A DNA stretch of 64,000 nt from Streptomyces sp. NBC_00239 (lineage in GTDB: Bacteria > Actinomycetota > Actinomycetes > Streptomycetales > Streptomycetaceae). Location of the stretch: assembly GCF_036194065.1 (NCBI RefSeq), contig NZ_CP108095.1, positions 6,944,001 through 7,008,000 on the forward strand, written 5' to 3'. The notes under the pieces are model-generated. The model made no database searches and was not told the origin of the DNA. It worked only from the letters and a program-made list of their open reading frames with translations. Below are positions 48,151-56,802 of this stretch, one piece after another (positions within the stretch are counted from its first letter, which is position 1; each line of letters begins with the position of its first letter). Position numbers and translations under genes: made by a program.

Positions 48151-50676
48151 ATGACCGAGGCCGTGTCCCGCCGATCCGCGATGCGGCTGCTGGGAGCCGC
48201 CGCCGTCACCGCCGGGTGCGCGGCCCCGCACGGCGGCGCCGCGCTGCGCACCGGCACCGGCCCCGACCCGAGCCCGCCGCCGGGCCCCGCGGCGGGCCGC
48301 GCCGCCCGGCCCGGCAGCGAAGCCCGGATCGAGGCCCTGATCGAACGCCTCGCCCTCGACGAGAAGATCCGGCTGCTGCACGGCGACCGCGACCCCGCCC
48401 CCCTCGGCCAGGCCGGGTACGTCCCCGGCGTGCCCCGCCTCGCCATCCCGCCCCTGCGGCTGGCCGACGGCCCCGCCGGGGTCCGGGTGGCCAAGCCCGC
48501 CACCGCCCTGCCCGCACCCGTGCTGCTGGCTTCCGCCTTCGACCCCGCGCTCGCCCGCGAGTACGGCCGGGTCATCGGCCGCGAGGGCCGCGCGCTGGGC
48601 CAGGACGTCCTCCTGTCGCCCATGGTCAACCTCATCCGCACCCCGTACGCCGGCCGGAACTTCGAGACGTTCTCCGAGGACCCCAAACTCACCGCCGACC
48701 TGGTCGCCGAGATGATCCGCGGCATCCAGGAGGAGGGGCTGATCGCCACCGTCAAGCACTACGCCCTCAACAACCAGGAAGAGGGCCGCACCACCGTCGA
48801 CGTCGTCGCCGGTGAACAGACCCTGCACGAGACCGAGCTGCGCGGCTTCGAGGCCGCCGTCGCCGCCGGGGCCGGCTCGGTGATGGGCGCGTACAACAAG
48901 GTCAACGGCGTCCACGCGTGCGAGAGCAAGCCGCTGCTGGAGGACCTCCTGCGCAAGCGGTGGGGGTTCGCCGGGTGGGTGGTGTCGGACTGGGACGCGA
49001 CCCACAGCACGGCCGCCGCCATCGGCGCCGGCCTCGACATGGAGATGCCCGGCGGCCGGCACTACGGCGACGCCCTGAAGGCCGCCGTCACCGCCGGAAC
49101 CGTCCCCGTGGCCACCCTCGACCGGTCGGTGCGCCGGATCCTCGCCACCCTGGACCGGTTCGGGCTCCTCGACGGAGCCCCGCCGCCGCGCCCCGCCCGG
49201 GACGCCGCGGCGGGCGCCGCCGTCGCCCGCAAGGTCGCCGTCGCCGGCGCGGTCCTGCTGCGCAACGAGCGCGGCACCCTCCCCCTCACCGGGGCCGCCG
49301 CCCGCTCCCTCGCCGTCATCGGCCCCACCGGCGGCGTCCCCTTCGTCAGCGGCGGCGGCAGCGCACACGTGGTGCCCGACCGCGCGGACAGCCCGCTGAC
49401 CGCCCTGCGGGCCCGCGCCGGCGCGTCCGCCGAGGTCGGGTACGCCCTGGGAGAGGACCTGTACGGCCGGCCGCTGCCGGCCGCCGCGCTCGCTCCGGCC
49501 GCGGCCCTCGACGACGCACAGGTGGCCCCCGGCCGGACTTGGACCTGGGAGGGCACCCTCACACTGCCCGCCGAGGACGAATGGAATCTGATCGTCCACT
49601 ACACCGGCAAGCGGCCCGCGGTCCGCCTCGACGGCCGCGAGCTCTTCCCCGTACGGACCGGAGTGGCCGAGTACTTCGCCGGCGGCCTGCTCGCCGCCGC
49701 GCCCGACGGACTCACCGTGCGGCGCGCCACCGTCAAGCTCACGCGCGGCGCCCACCGGCTCGCGGTGACCGCCGAGGGCGGCGCGTCCGGACAGCGCTTC
49801 CGGCTCCGGCACACCAGCCGGGCGGGCCGCGCCGAGGACCTCGCCGCGGCCGTCCGCGCGGCCCGGGGCGCCCACAGCGTGGTGCTGTTCGCGTACGAGG
49901 ACGCCACCGAGGGCCGCGACCGCACCACGCTCGCCCTGCCCGGCAGCCAGCAGCAGCTCATCGAGGCGGTCACCGCGGCCAACCCCCGCACCACCGTGGT
50001 CCTCAACACCTCGTCCAGCACCGCCATGCCCTGGCTCGCGAAGACCGGCGCCGTCCTCCAGATGTACTACCCGGGCCAGGAGGGCGCAGCCGCCACCGCG
50101 GCCGTCCTCTTCGGGGACAGCGACCCCGGCGGCCGCCTCACCCAGACCTTCCCCGCCGCCGAACACCTGCACCCCGTCGCCGGGGACCCGGTGCGCTACC
50201 CGGGAGTCGGCGGCCGCCAGGAGTACACCGAAGGCGTCCACGTCGGACACCGCTGGTACGACGGACGGCAGGTGGCGCCCCTCTTCCCCTTCGGGCACGG
50301 GCTCTCGTACACCACCTTCGGCTACGGGGAGCCGGCCGTGCGCGCGGAGGCGGACGGCCTGCGCGTCGAGTTCACCGTACGGAACACCGGGCGGCGGCCC
50401 GGCACCGAAGTGGCGCAGGTGTACCTCGGGCCCTCGCCCGACCTGCGCCTCGACCAGCCGGTGCGGCTGCTGGCCGGCTACCGGCGGCTCACCCTCGACC
50501 CGGGCCGGTCCCGGCGGGTCGCCGTCGACATCGACGCCCGCACCCTGTCCTCGTGGGACCCGGCCCGGCCCGGCTGGGTGCTGGGCACCGGCCGCCGGAC
50601 CGTGTACGTGGGCCGCTCCTCGCGCGATCTCCCGCTGCGGGCCGAGGCGGTGGTACGGGCCACCGGCGGGCGGTGA
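48151..50676 (+). CDS. Secreted GH3 beta-glucosidase lipoprotein
   Basis: An 841-residue glycoside hydrolase. The N-terminus SRRSAMRLLGAAAVTAGC combines a twin-arginine motif (R7-R8) with a lipobox (C23), so it is probably a Tat-exported lipoprotein. The (beta/alpha)8 domain has IATVKHYALNNQEEGR and the nucleophile D280 in VSDWDATHS. The second alpha/beta domain carries a PA14-like insertion (RTWTWEGTLTLPAEDEWNLI), and a fibronectin III-like domain ends the protein. It should remove terminal beta-glucosyl residues outside the cell. GGGAG precedes the ATG. Confidence 0.93.
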   Translation: MTEAVSRRSAMRLLGAAAVTAGCAAPHGGAALRTGTGPDPSPPPGPAAGRAARPGSEARIEALIERLALDEKIRLLHGDRDPAPLGQAGYVPGVPRLAIPPLRLADGPAGVRVAKPATALPAPVLLASAFDPALAREYGRVIGREGRALGQDVLLSPMVNLIRTPYAGRNFETFSEDPKLTADLVAEMIRGIQEEGLIATVKHYALNNQEEGRTTVDVVAGEQTLHETELRGFEAAVAAGAGSVMGAYNKVNGVHACESKPLLEDLLRKRWGFAGWVVSDWDATHSTAAAIGAGLDMEMPGGRHYGDALKAAVTAGTVPVATLDRSVRRILATLDRFGLLDGAPPPRPARDAAAGAAVARKVAVAGAVLLRNERGTLPLTGAAARSLAVIGPTGGVPFVSGGGSAHVVPDRADSPLTALRARAGASAEVGYALGEDLYGRPLPAAALAPAAALDDAQVAPGRTWTWEGTLTLPAEDEWNLIVHYTGKRPAVRLDGRELFPVRTGVAEYFAGGLLAAAPDGLTVRRATVKLTRGAHRLAVTAEGGASGQRFRLRHTSRAGRAEDLAAAVRAARGAHSVVLFAYEDATEGRDRTTLALPGSQQQLIEAVTAANPRTTVVLNTSSSTAMPWLAKTGAVLQMYYPGQEGAAATAAVLFGDSDPGGRLTQTFPAAEHLHPVAGDPVRYPGVGGRQEYTEGVHVGHRWYDGRQVAPLFPFGHGLSYTTFGYGEPAVRAEADGLRVEFTVRNTGRRPGTEVAQVYLGPSPDLRLDQPVRLLAGYRRLTLDPGRSRRVAVDIDARTLSSWDPARPGWVLGTGRRTVYVGRSSRDLPLRAEAVVRATGGR

Positions 50677-50750
50677 CGACGGCCGCGGAGCGGGTAGGCT
50701 GCCCGCCGGGCGCCGCAGCGGGCGCACGGGGACTCGGGAGGACCACGGCA

Positions 50751-51413
50751 GTGCACATCCAGGAATGGCTCGAAACCGTACCGGCGGTCAGCATCTACAT
50801 CCTGGTCGGACTGGTCATCGGCCTGGAGAGCCTGGGCATCCCGCTGCCCGGCGAGATCATCCTCGTCAGCTCGGCGCTGCTGGCCTCGCAGCACGGCGAC
50901 ATCAACCCGGTGATCCTCGGTGTCTGCGCGACCGCCGGAGCGATCATCGGCGACTCGATCGGCTACGCGATCGGACGCAGGGGCGGCCGGCCGCTGCTGG
51001 CCCGGCTCGGGAAGAAGTTCCCCAAGCACTTCGGCGAGCAGAACATCGCCATGGCCGAGCGGTCCTTCCAGAAGTGGGGCATGTGGGCGGTCTTCTTCGG
51101 CCGCTTCGTCGCCCTGCTGCGCATCTTCGCCGGCCCCCTCGCGGGCGTCCTGCAGATGCCGTACTGGAAGTTCCTCATCGCCAACGTGTTCGGCGGCATC
51201 CTCTGGGCGGGCGGCACCACGGCCGTCATCTACTACGTCGGCGTGGTCGCGGAGGCCTGGCTCAAGCGCTTCTCGTGGCTGGGCCTGGTGCTCGCCGTGC
51301 TGATCGGCCTGACCTCGATGCTGGTCCTGAAGAACCGCGCCAAGAAGGCGGCGGCCGAAGCCGCCGCCACCCCGGCCGAAGCCGCGCCGGCGGCGGCCGT
51401 CACCTCGGACTGA
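50751..51413 (+). CDS. DedA-family membrane protein
   Basis: A 220-residue membrane protein from GTG 50751, with GGGAGG 9 nt upstream. The first conserved block is ESLGIPLPGEIILVSSALLA; the second is WGMWAVFFGRFVALLRIFAG with PLAGVLQMPYWKFLIANVFG. Four to five hydrophobic segments are present. DedA proteins act in lipid-carrier recycling or proton-dependent membrane homeostasis. A charged Ala-rich C-terminal tail follows. It starts 74 nt after the GH3 gene and may be co-transcribed. Confidence 0.92.
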   Translation: MHIQEWLETVPAVSIYILVGLVIGLESLGIPLPGEIILVSSALLASQHGDINPVILGVCATAGAIIGDSIGYAIGRRGGRPLLARLGKKFPKHFGEQNIAMAERSFQKWGMWAVFFGRFVALLRIFAGPLAGVLQMPYWKFLIANVFGGILWAGGTTAVIYYVGVVAEAWLKRFSWLGLVLAVLIGLTSMLVLKNRAKKAAAEAAATPAEAAPAAAVTSD

Positions 51414-51417
51414 CCCC

Positions 51418-51963
51418 TCAGCCCTGCGCGGCCGCCGCGGCCCGGTGCTGCCCGGCCAGTTCCCGGTACATGGCGGCGTTGACGCGGATGCCCTCGCGCT
51501 CCTCCTCGGTCAGCTGCCGGCGCACCTTCGCGGGGACGCCCGCGACCAGCGAGCCCGGCGGGACCTGCATGCCCTGCGGGACCAGCGCCTGCGCCGCGAC
51601 CAGGGAGCCGGCGCCGATGACCGCGCCGTTGAGCACGGTCGCGCCCATCCCGATCAGGCAGTCGTCCTCGACGGTGCAGCCGTGCACCACCGCGTTGTGG
51701 CCGATCGAGACCCGCTCGCCGATCGACACGGGGAAACCGGGGTCCACGTGGATCGTGCAGTTGTCCTGGACGTTGCTGTCGGCACCGAGGGTGATCGGCC
51801 CGCAGTCGGCCCGCAGCACCGCCGAGTACCAGACGCTGGCCCCCGCGGCGAGGGAGACGTCACCCACCACCACGGACGTGGGCGCGGTGAACGCCCCCGC
51901 GTCGACCTGCGGCGACTTCCCGCCGACACCCATGACGAGGCCCCGCTCCGGCTGACTGCTCAT
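51418..51963 (-). CDS. Gamma-class carbonic anhydrase-like protein
   Basis: A 181-residue left-handed beta-helix of the YrdA/CaiE type. Hexapeptide turns run through SVVVGDVSLAAGASVWYSAV, LRADCGPITLGADSNVQDNC, then IHVDPGFPVSIGERVSIGHN and VVHGCTVEDDCLIGMGATVL. Zinc histidines are visible as H73 in TIHVD and as H90 and H95 in IGHNAVVHG. The family has carbonic anhydrase or metal-binding acyltransferase-like roles. It converges with the DedA gene (4-nt gap). Confidence 0.9.
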   Translation of the reverse strand: MSSQPERGLVMGVGGKSPQVDAGAFTAPTSVVVGDVSLAAGASVWYSAVLRADCGPITLGADSNVQDNCTIHVDPGFPVSIGERVSIGHNAVVHGCTVEDDCLIGMGATVLNGAVIGAGSLVAAQALVPQGMQVPPGSLVAGVPAKVRRQLTEEEREGIRVNAAMYRELAGQHRAAAAAQG

Positions 51964-52092
51964 GATCTCTCCTTGTGCTTCTGTGGCGCGCCCCCAGCAC
52001 CGTAGGGCACGCGCCGGCGCCTCCCGACGATGGGGTGAAGATCACAGGCTGTGCGGCCGGACGCGTCACCCGGCGCGCACTACCGTGGCCGG

Positions 52093-52848
52093 GTGCCGAA
52101 GAACCAGAACACGTTCTCATCGCTGGCCGCCTGGCGGCGCCGCGCCGCCTCCCGGGCCGTCCACGCCGGCTGGCGCTGGATGCAGCAGGCGGGGGCGGTG
52201 TCCGCGCAGACTCCGGGTCGGCTGCGGTTCGGCGCGATCGGCGACGGCACCCGGCTCGCGTTCCCCCAGGGCACCGTGTTCGGAGAGCGCTGGATCCACC
52301 TCGGCAGCCACTGCATCATCGCCGAGCAGGTCACCCTGACGGCCGGCATGATGCCGGGCCTCGACCTCGGCCAGGAGCCGGTGCTGGTGCTCGGCGACGG
52401 CGTCGTCCTCGGCCGCGGCAGCCACGTCATCGCGGACACCCGGGTCAGCATCGGCTCGGACACCTTCTGCGGCCCCGGCGTCTACATCACCTCCACCAAC
52501 CACAGCTACGACGACCCGCACGAGCCGGTCGGCCGGCAGTGGCCGCGCAGCGCGCCCGTCGAGATCGGGCCCGGCTGCTGGCTGGGCACGGGCGCGGTGA
52601 TCCTGCCGGGCGCCAGGCTGGGGCGGAACGTGGTGGTGGCCGCCGGAGCGGTCGTACGCGGCGAGGTCCCCGACCACGCGGTGGTCGCCGGGGCGCCCGC
52701 CCGGATCGTACGGCGCTGGGAGCCCGAGACCGGCTGGCAGCCGCCGCTGCGGACGCCGGCCCCCGTGCCCATCCCCGACGGCGTCACCCCCGAGCAGCTG
52801 GTCGCCCTGGCCGAGGCCGAGCGTACGGGCGACCTGCCCACCGGCTGA
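52093..52848 (+). CDS. Left-handed beta-helix acyltransferase
   Basis: A 251-residue trimeric hexapeptide acyltransferase. N-terminal helices precede turns FGERWIHLGSHCIIAEQVTL, ADTRVSIGSDTFCGPGVYIT, STNHSYDDPHEPVGRQWPRS with the NHSYDDP loop that carries the catalytic histidine, and CWLGTGAVILPGARLGRNVV. It probably transfers acetyl or another acyl group to a sugar or glycan. It starts at GTG 52093 with no convincing ribosome site and diverges from the carbonic anhydrase gene. Confidence 0.9.
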   Translation: MPKNQNTFSSLAAWRRRAASRAVHAGWRWMQQAGAVSAQTPGRLRFGAIGDGTRLAFPQGTVFGERWIHLGSHCIIAEQVTLTAGMMPGLDLGQEPVLVLGDGVVLGRGSHVIADTRVSIGSDTFCGPGVYITSTNHSYDDPHEPVGRQWPRSAPVEIGPGCWLGTGAVILPGARLGRNVVVAAGAVVRGEVPDHAVVAGAPARIVRRWEPETGWQPPLRTPAPVPIPDGVTPEQLVALAEAERTGDLPTG

Positions 52849-52876
52849 CCGTCCGCCGGCCGGGCCGGGCCCAGCC

Positions 52877-52953
52877 GGGCCGGTTCGGGTGGGGCAGGTG
52901 CGAGTGGGGCCGGTTCGGGTGGGTGCGAGGCGGCCGGGTCGGTTCGGGGCGGC
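52877..52953. repeat. Three 30-nt tandem repeats
   Basis: GGGCCGGTTCGGGTGGG occurs at 52877 and 52907; a weaker copy starts near 52936. They fill the space between convergent acyltransferase and EamA genes and may vary in number between strains. Confidence 0.65.
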
Positions 52954-52955
52954 CG

Positions 52956-53825
52956 TCAGCCTGCCGCGAGGAGGACCGTGCCGGCCATCGCCAGGCCCGC
53001 GCCGGCCGCCTGGATGCCCCGCATGCGTTCCTTGAGCACCCCGCGCGCGGCCAGGGCGGTGATCACCGGGTAGAGCGAGGCGAGGACGGCGGCCACGGTC
53101 ACCGGGCCGTGCTGCGCGGCGATCGCGTACGTGCCGTTCGCCGCCACGTCGGCGAGCCCGACGAAGGCCAGCGCGGGCAGCGCCGCGCGGAGCACGGCCC
53201 GGCCGTCGCCCTCGGGGAGTACGGGGTTGCCGCGCCGCGCCGACACCCACAGCGCAGTGCCGCCCGCGAGCACATTGGTGACCCGCTGCACGAACAGCGC
53301 GAGGAACAGGCCCGTCAGGGTGGTCGCCGCCTCGGCGATGAAGGCCATCACCGCGCCGAAGCCGAAGGCGGCGAGCAGGGTGAGCCCGAGCGTCTGCCGC
53401 TGTACGGTCGCCCCGCCGATCTCCGGCCCGCTCGCCAGCACGATGCCCAGGACGGCGATGGCGATGCCCGTGAGCTGCCCCGCGCCCGGCCGTTCGCCGA
53501 GGGCCAGGCCCACGCCGATCGGCACGCTGACGCCGCCGAGCGCGGCGACCGGCGAGACCACGCCCATCGGGCCGAGGGCGAGGGCCTTGTAGAACGCGAG
53601 CATGGCGATCGGTCCGACGAGTCCGGCGGCCACCGCGAACCACAGCTTCGGCCCGGCCTCGCTCCAGGCGCCGGTCGCGAGCACGATCACGCCCAGCACG
53701 AGCACGGCCAGCGTCTGCGAGGCCACGACGACGGTCAGCCCCGGCAGGCGGCGGGTCAGCAGTCCGCCGCCGAAGTCGGCGAAGCCCCACAGCAAGGCTG
53801 TGGCCAGGGCGAACATCGTGGTCAT
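52956..53825 (-). CDS. EamA/DMT-family transporter
   Basis: A 289-residue protein from ATG 53825 (GAGG upstream). About ten hydrophobic segments form two EamA repeats: TALLWGFADFGGGLLTRRLP, ALGGVSVPIGVGLALGERPG, then FIAEAATTLTGLFLALFVQR and AAVLASLYPVITALAARGVL. The family exports amino acids, sugars or other metabolites. It diverges from the XRE-cupin regulator, and such pairs commonly regulate each other. Substrate unknown. Confidence 0.9.
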   Translation of the reverse strand: MTTMFALATALLWGFADFGGGLLTRRLPGLTVVVASQTLAVLVLGVIVLATGAWSEAGPKLWFAVAAGLVGPIAMLAFYKALALGPMGVVSPVAALGGVSVPIGVGLALGERPGAGQLTGIAIAVLGIVLASGPEIGGATVQRQTLGLTLLAAFGFGAVMAFIAEAATTLTGLFLALFVQRVTNVLAGGTALWVSARRGNPVLPEGDGRAVLRAALPALAFVGLADVAANGTYAIAAQHGPVTVAAVLASLYPVITALAARGVLKERMRGIQAAGAGLAMAGTVLLAAG

Positions 53826-53843
53826 GGCAGGACCTCGCAGTAC

Positions 53844-53883
53844 AGTGCAGTGAACGAGTCGGTACACCACACGGTAGTGCAGT
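53844..53883. promoter_or_regulatory. Two AGTGCAGT sites between EamA and XRE-cupin genes
   Basis: AGTGCAGT occurs at 53844-53851 and 53876-53883, 32 nt apart (three helical turns). Related partial copies lie nearby. This is a good candidate for the operator of the XRE-cupin regulator. Confidence 0.55.
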
Positions 53884-53920
53884 CCATTGAACTCTGCCAT
53901 CTAATATATTGGACGGAAAG

Positions 53921-54493
53921 TTGTCGGACCTCGAACAGCTGACGCAGGCTCTGGCCCGGAACCTGAAGCGCTGGCGTGCGGAACGGGCGTACACCCTCGA
54001 CGCACTGGCCGCCCGCTCGGGGGTCAGCCGCGGCATGATCATCCAGATCGAGCAGGCCCGCACGAACCCCAGCGTGGGCACCGCGGTCAAGCTCGCCGAC
54101 GCCCTCGGCGTCAGCATCACCACGCTCCTCGACATGGACCGCGGGCCGGAGGTGCGGGTGATGCTGCCGGAGCAGCAGGTGCGGATGTGGTCCACGGAGG
54201 CGGGCAGCGCGTCACACATGCTCGTCGGCGACGACCGCGACGGCCCGCTGGAGATGTGGAGCTACCGGCTGGCGCCCGGCGAGGGCACGGAATCGGACCC
54301 GCACCCCGCCGGCACCTTCGAAATGCTGCACGTCACCGCCGGCGAGCTCACGCTGGTCGTCGAGGGGGAGCGGTACGCCGTGCCGGCCGGGGGCGCGGTG
54401 GCCTTCGAGGCGGCGGTGCCGCACGGCTACCACAACGAGGGCGCCGAGCCGATGGAGATGACCATGGCCGTGTCCGTCCCGAAGGCCGGGTGA
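53921..54493 (+). CDS. XRE-cupin transcriptional regulator
   Basis: A 190-residue regulator from TTG 53921 (TTG 53909 possible). Residues 10-68 are a lambda-repressor HTH: LARNLKRWRAERAYTLDALA, then ARSGVSRGMIIQIEQARTNP. Residues 105-188 form a cupin barrel: PHPAGTFEMLHVTAGELTLV, VEGERYAVPAGGAVAF and VPHGYHNEGAEPM. The cupin probably senses a small ligand. TAATAT lies shortly upstream and direct repeats are shared with the divergent EamA transporter gene. Confidence 0.88.
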   Translation: MSDLEQLTQALARNLKRWRAERAYTLDALAARSGVSRGMIIQIEQARTNPSVGTAVKLADALGVSITTLLDMDRGPEVRVMLPEQQVRMWSTEAGSASHMLVGDDRDGPLEMWSYRLAPGEGTESDPHPAGTFEMLHVTAGELTLVVEGERYAVPAGGAVAFEAAVPHGYHNEGAEPMEMTMAVSVPKAG

Positions 54494-54511
54494 CGGCCGG
54501 CGCGGGGCCGG

Positions 54512-54919
54512 TCAGCCGAGGGCGGGGATCTCGATCGCCGGGCAGCGGTCCATGACCATGTGCAGGCCGGCCGCGCGGGTGCGGTGGTAGGCAGGTTCGT
54601 CGATCACGCCGAGCTGGAACCAGACCGCCGCGGCCCCGGCGGCCGCCGCCTCGTCGGCCACCGGACCCGCCAGCCGGCTGTTCACGAACACGTCGACCAC
54701 GTCGACCTCGAACGGCACCTCGGCCAGCGAGGCGTACCCCCGCTCGCCGTGCACGCTCTGCGCGCTCGGGTGCACGGGGACGATCCGCTTGCCGAACCGC
54801 TGGAGCGTACGGGCCACCCCGTACGCGGCCCGGTCCTGGTTGGCCGACAGGCCGACCACGGCCCAGGTGTCGCCGAGCTCCGTGAGGATCTTGCGGATGG
54901 TTGCCGGGTCGCCGTACAC
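54512..54919 (-). CDS. CoA-binding (YccU-like) protein
   Basis: A 135-residue protein from GTG 54919, with GGAGG 6 nt upstream. It has a single Rossmann-like CoA-binding domain: WAVVGLSANQDRAAYGVART, then LQRFGKRIVPVHPSAQSVHG and DVVDVFVNSRLAGPVADEA, ending with GLHMVMDRCPAIE. The last segment holds the conserved C/P residues of the family. It probably binds CoA or nucleotides and regulates metabolism. It converges with the XRE-cupin gene. Confidence 0.9.
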   Translation of the reverse strand: MYGDPATIRKILTELGDTWAVVGLSANQDRAAYGVARTLQRFGKRIVPVHPSAQSVHGERGYASLAEVPFEVDVVDVFVNSRLAGPVADEAAAAGAAAVWFQLGVIDEPAYHRTRAAGLHMVMDRCPAIEIPALG

Positions 54920-55030
54920 GTGCTGCCTCCGTCTGCCCTGCCGGCCCGTGCCGGCGGCCGTGCCGACCGCCGTGCCGGGTGCCGGCTCGTACTGGGCCCC
55001 AACCGCGGCGGGGCCCTCCGGGATTCCCCG

Positions 55031-55036
55031 TAGGGT
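55031..55036 (+). promoter_or_regulatory. -10 element for leaderless yigZ-type mRNA
   Basis: TAGGGT ends exactly 6 nt before GTG 55043, with no ribosome site. This is the spacing expected for a leaderless Streptomyces transcript. Confidence 0.55.
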
Positions 55037-55042
55037 GGACGG

Positions 55043-55672
55043 GTGAAGGCAGACCAGTACGTGACGGTGGCCCGCGAGGGCGTGCACGAGTCCGAGATCA
55101 ACCGCTCCCGCTTCATCTGCTCGCTCGCCCCCGCGGCGACCGAGCAGGAGGCCCAGGACTTCGTCGCCCGCATCCGCAAGGAGCACCCCACCGCCTCGCA
55201 CAACTGCTTCGCGTACGTCGTCGGCGCCGACGCCTCGATCCAGAAGGCCAGCGACGACGGCGAGCCGGGCGGCACCGCCGGGGTCCCCATGCTGCAGATG
55301 CTGATGCGCCGCGAGATCCGGTACGCCGTCGCCGTGGTCACCCGCTACTACGGCGGGGTCAAGCTCGGCGCCGGCGGGCTGATCCGGGCGTACGGGGGCG
55401 TCGTCGGCGAGGCCCTCGACGCGCTCGGCACGCTCACCCGCCACCGCTACCGGCTGGCCACCGTCACCGTCGACCACCAGCGCGCCGGGAAGATGCAGAA
55501 CGACCTGCGGTCCACCGGGCGGGCCGTGCTGGACGTCCGCTACGGGGAAGCCGTCTCGATCGGGATAGGCCTCCCCGAGGCGGACATCGACGCCTTCCGA
55601 GGCTGGCTCGCCGACGTCACCGCGGGGAGCGCCGCCCTGGAACTCGGCGGCGAGGCGTACGGCGACGCCTGA
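55043..55672 (+). CDS. IMPACT/YigZ-family protein
   Basis: A 209-residue protein from GTG 55043. The N-terminal UPF0029 domain shows INRSRFICSLAPAATEQEAQ and ASHNCFAYVVGADASIQKAS, then DDGEPGGTAGVPMLQMLMRR. VAVVTRYYGGVKLGAGGLIR completes the family signature. A C-terminal ferredoxin-like DUF1949 part follows. The role in bacteria is not settled; relatives bind nucleic acids or translation factors. Its transcript is probably leaderless (TAGGGT six nucleotides upstream). Confidence 0.93.
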   Translation: MKADQYVTVAREGVHESEINRSRFICSLAPAATEQEAQDFVARIRKEHPTASHNCFAYVVGADASIQKASDDGEPGGTAGVPMLQMLMRREIRYAVAVVTRYYGGVKLGAGGLIRAYGGVVGEALDALGTLTRHRYRLATVTVDHQRAGKMQNDLRSTGRAVLDVRYGEAVSIGIGLPEADIDAFRGWLADVTAGSAALELGGEAYGDA

Positions 55673-55698
55673 CCTCTTTCCAGCCTCAGAACCCAGCC

Positions 55699-56718
55699 TC
55701 AGAACAGCGGACCCGCCGGCGCGAAGTGGGCGGTGACGGCGGCCTCGCCGACCTCCGCGAGCGTGCCGGGCGACCACCGCGGGCTGCGGTCCTTGTCGAC
55801 CACCTGGGCGCGGACGCCCTCCGCGAGGTCCGGGCCCGCCAGCGCGGCCGAGGACACCCGCCACTCCTGCTCCAGGACCTCCTCCAATGTGTCCAGCGCC
55901 TTCGCCCGGCGCAGCGCGGCCAGGGTCACCTTCACCGAGGTCGGCGAGTGGCCGAGGATCCGCCCGGCGGCCTCCTTCGCCGCCGGCTCCCCGTACGAGG
56001 ACAGCCGGTCCACGATCTCCTCCACCGTGTCCGCCGCGTAGCAGTGGTCGATCCAGTCCCGGTGCCGGGACAGCCCGGCCTCGCCCGCGGGCACGGCGAG
56101 CGCCGCGGCCGCCTCCGGCGCGGGCGTGCCCGCCGTCAGCGCCGCCACCAGCTCCGGCAGCCGCTCCGACGGCACCACGTGGTCGGCGAAACCGCACAGC
56201 ACCGCGTCCGCGGCGCCCATCGCGTCGGCGGTCAGCGCCAGGTGCGTGCCCAGCTCGCCCGGGGCCCGGCCGAGCAGGTACGTGCCCCCGACATCCGGCA
56301 CGAAGCCGATGCCGACCTCCGGCATGGCCACCCGCGACCGTTCCGTGACGATCCGCACCCGGCCGTGCGCCGACAGGCCCACCCCGCCGCCCATCACGAT
56401 CCCGTCCATCAGCGCCACCCACGGCACCCCGAGCCGGGCGATCCGCGCGTTGAGCCGGTACTCGTCCCGCCAGAACGCGAGCGCCCGCGACCGGTCGCCG
56501 AGCGCGGACTCGCGGATGGCCCGGATGTCGCCGCCCGCGCACAGCCCCCGCTCCCCGGCCCCGTCCAGGACCACCGCGGTCACCGCCGGATCCCGCTCCC
56601 ACCCGTCGAGTGCCGCGTCGATCCGGCGCACCATGTCGTGGGTGAGCGCGTTGAGCGCCTCCGGGCGGTCGAGAGTGATGCGCCCGATGGCGCCGGCCGT
56701 GCGGATGAGTACGGACAT
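55699..56718 (-). CDS. Crotonase: 3-hydroxyisobutyryl-CoA hydrolase-like
   Basis: A 339-residue protein from ATG 56718. Oxyanion and active-site motifs fit the HIBYL-CoA hydrolase branch: GRITLDRPEALNAL, AGERGLCAGGDIRAIRESAL, MDGIVMGGGVGLSAHGRVRI and MPEVGIGFVPDVGGTYLLGR. The E and D in the last motif are the expected catalytic residues. A C-terminal extension with FSS-type helix follows. It likely acts in valine breakdown by hydrolysing 3-hydroxyisobutyryl-CoA. No other valine gene is adjacent. Confidence 0.9.
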   Translation of the reverse strand: MSVLIRTAGAIGRITLDRPEALNALTHDMVRRIDAALDGWERDPAVTAVVLDGAGERGLCAGGDIRAIRESALGDRSRALAFWRDEYRLNARIARLGVPWVALMDGIVMGGGVGLSAHGRVRIVTERSRVAMPEVGIGFVPDVGGTYLLGRAPGELGTHLALTADAMGAADAVLCGFADHVVPSERLPELVAALTAGTPAPEAAAALAVPAGEAGLSRHRDWIDHCYAADTVEEIVDRLSSYGEPAAKEAAGRILGHSPTSVKVTLAALRRAKALDTLEEVLEQEWRVSSAALAGPDLAEGVRAQVVDKDRSPRWSPGTLAEVGEAAVTAHFAPAGPLF

Positions 56719-56802
56719 GCGCCCGAGCATACGAGCGACCCCTGAGGTCTGGCAGGCTTAGGGGGTGGCACTGGGAGCAGGCGGACGGTCGGAGCGGGTC
56801 GA

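Noticed and set aside
47884..50727. A 947-codon open frame antisense to the GH3 gene
   Set aside because: No recognisable domain and reversed codon bias; the GH3 reading has a signal peptide, catalytic aspartate and normal length.
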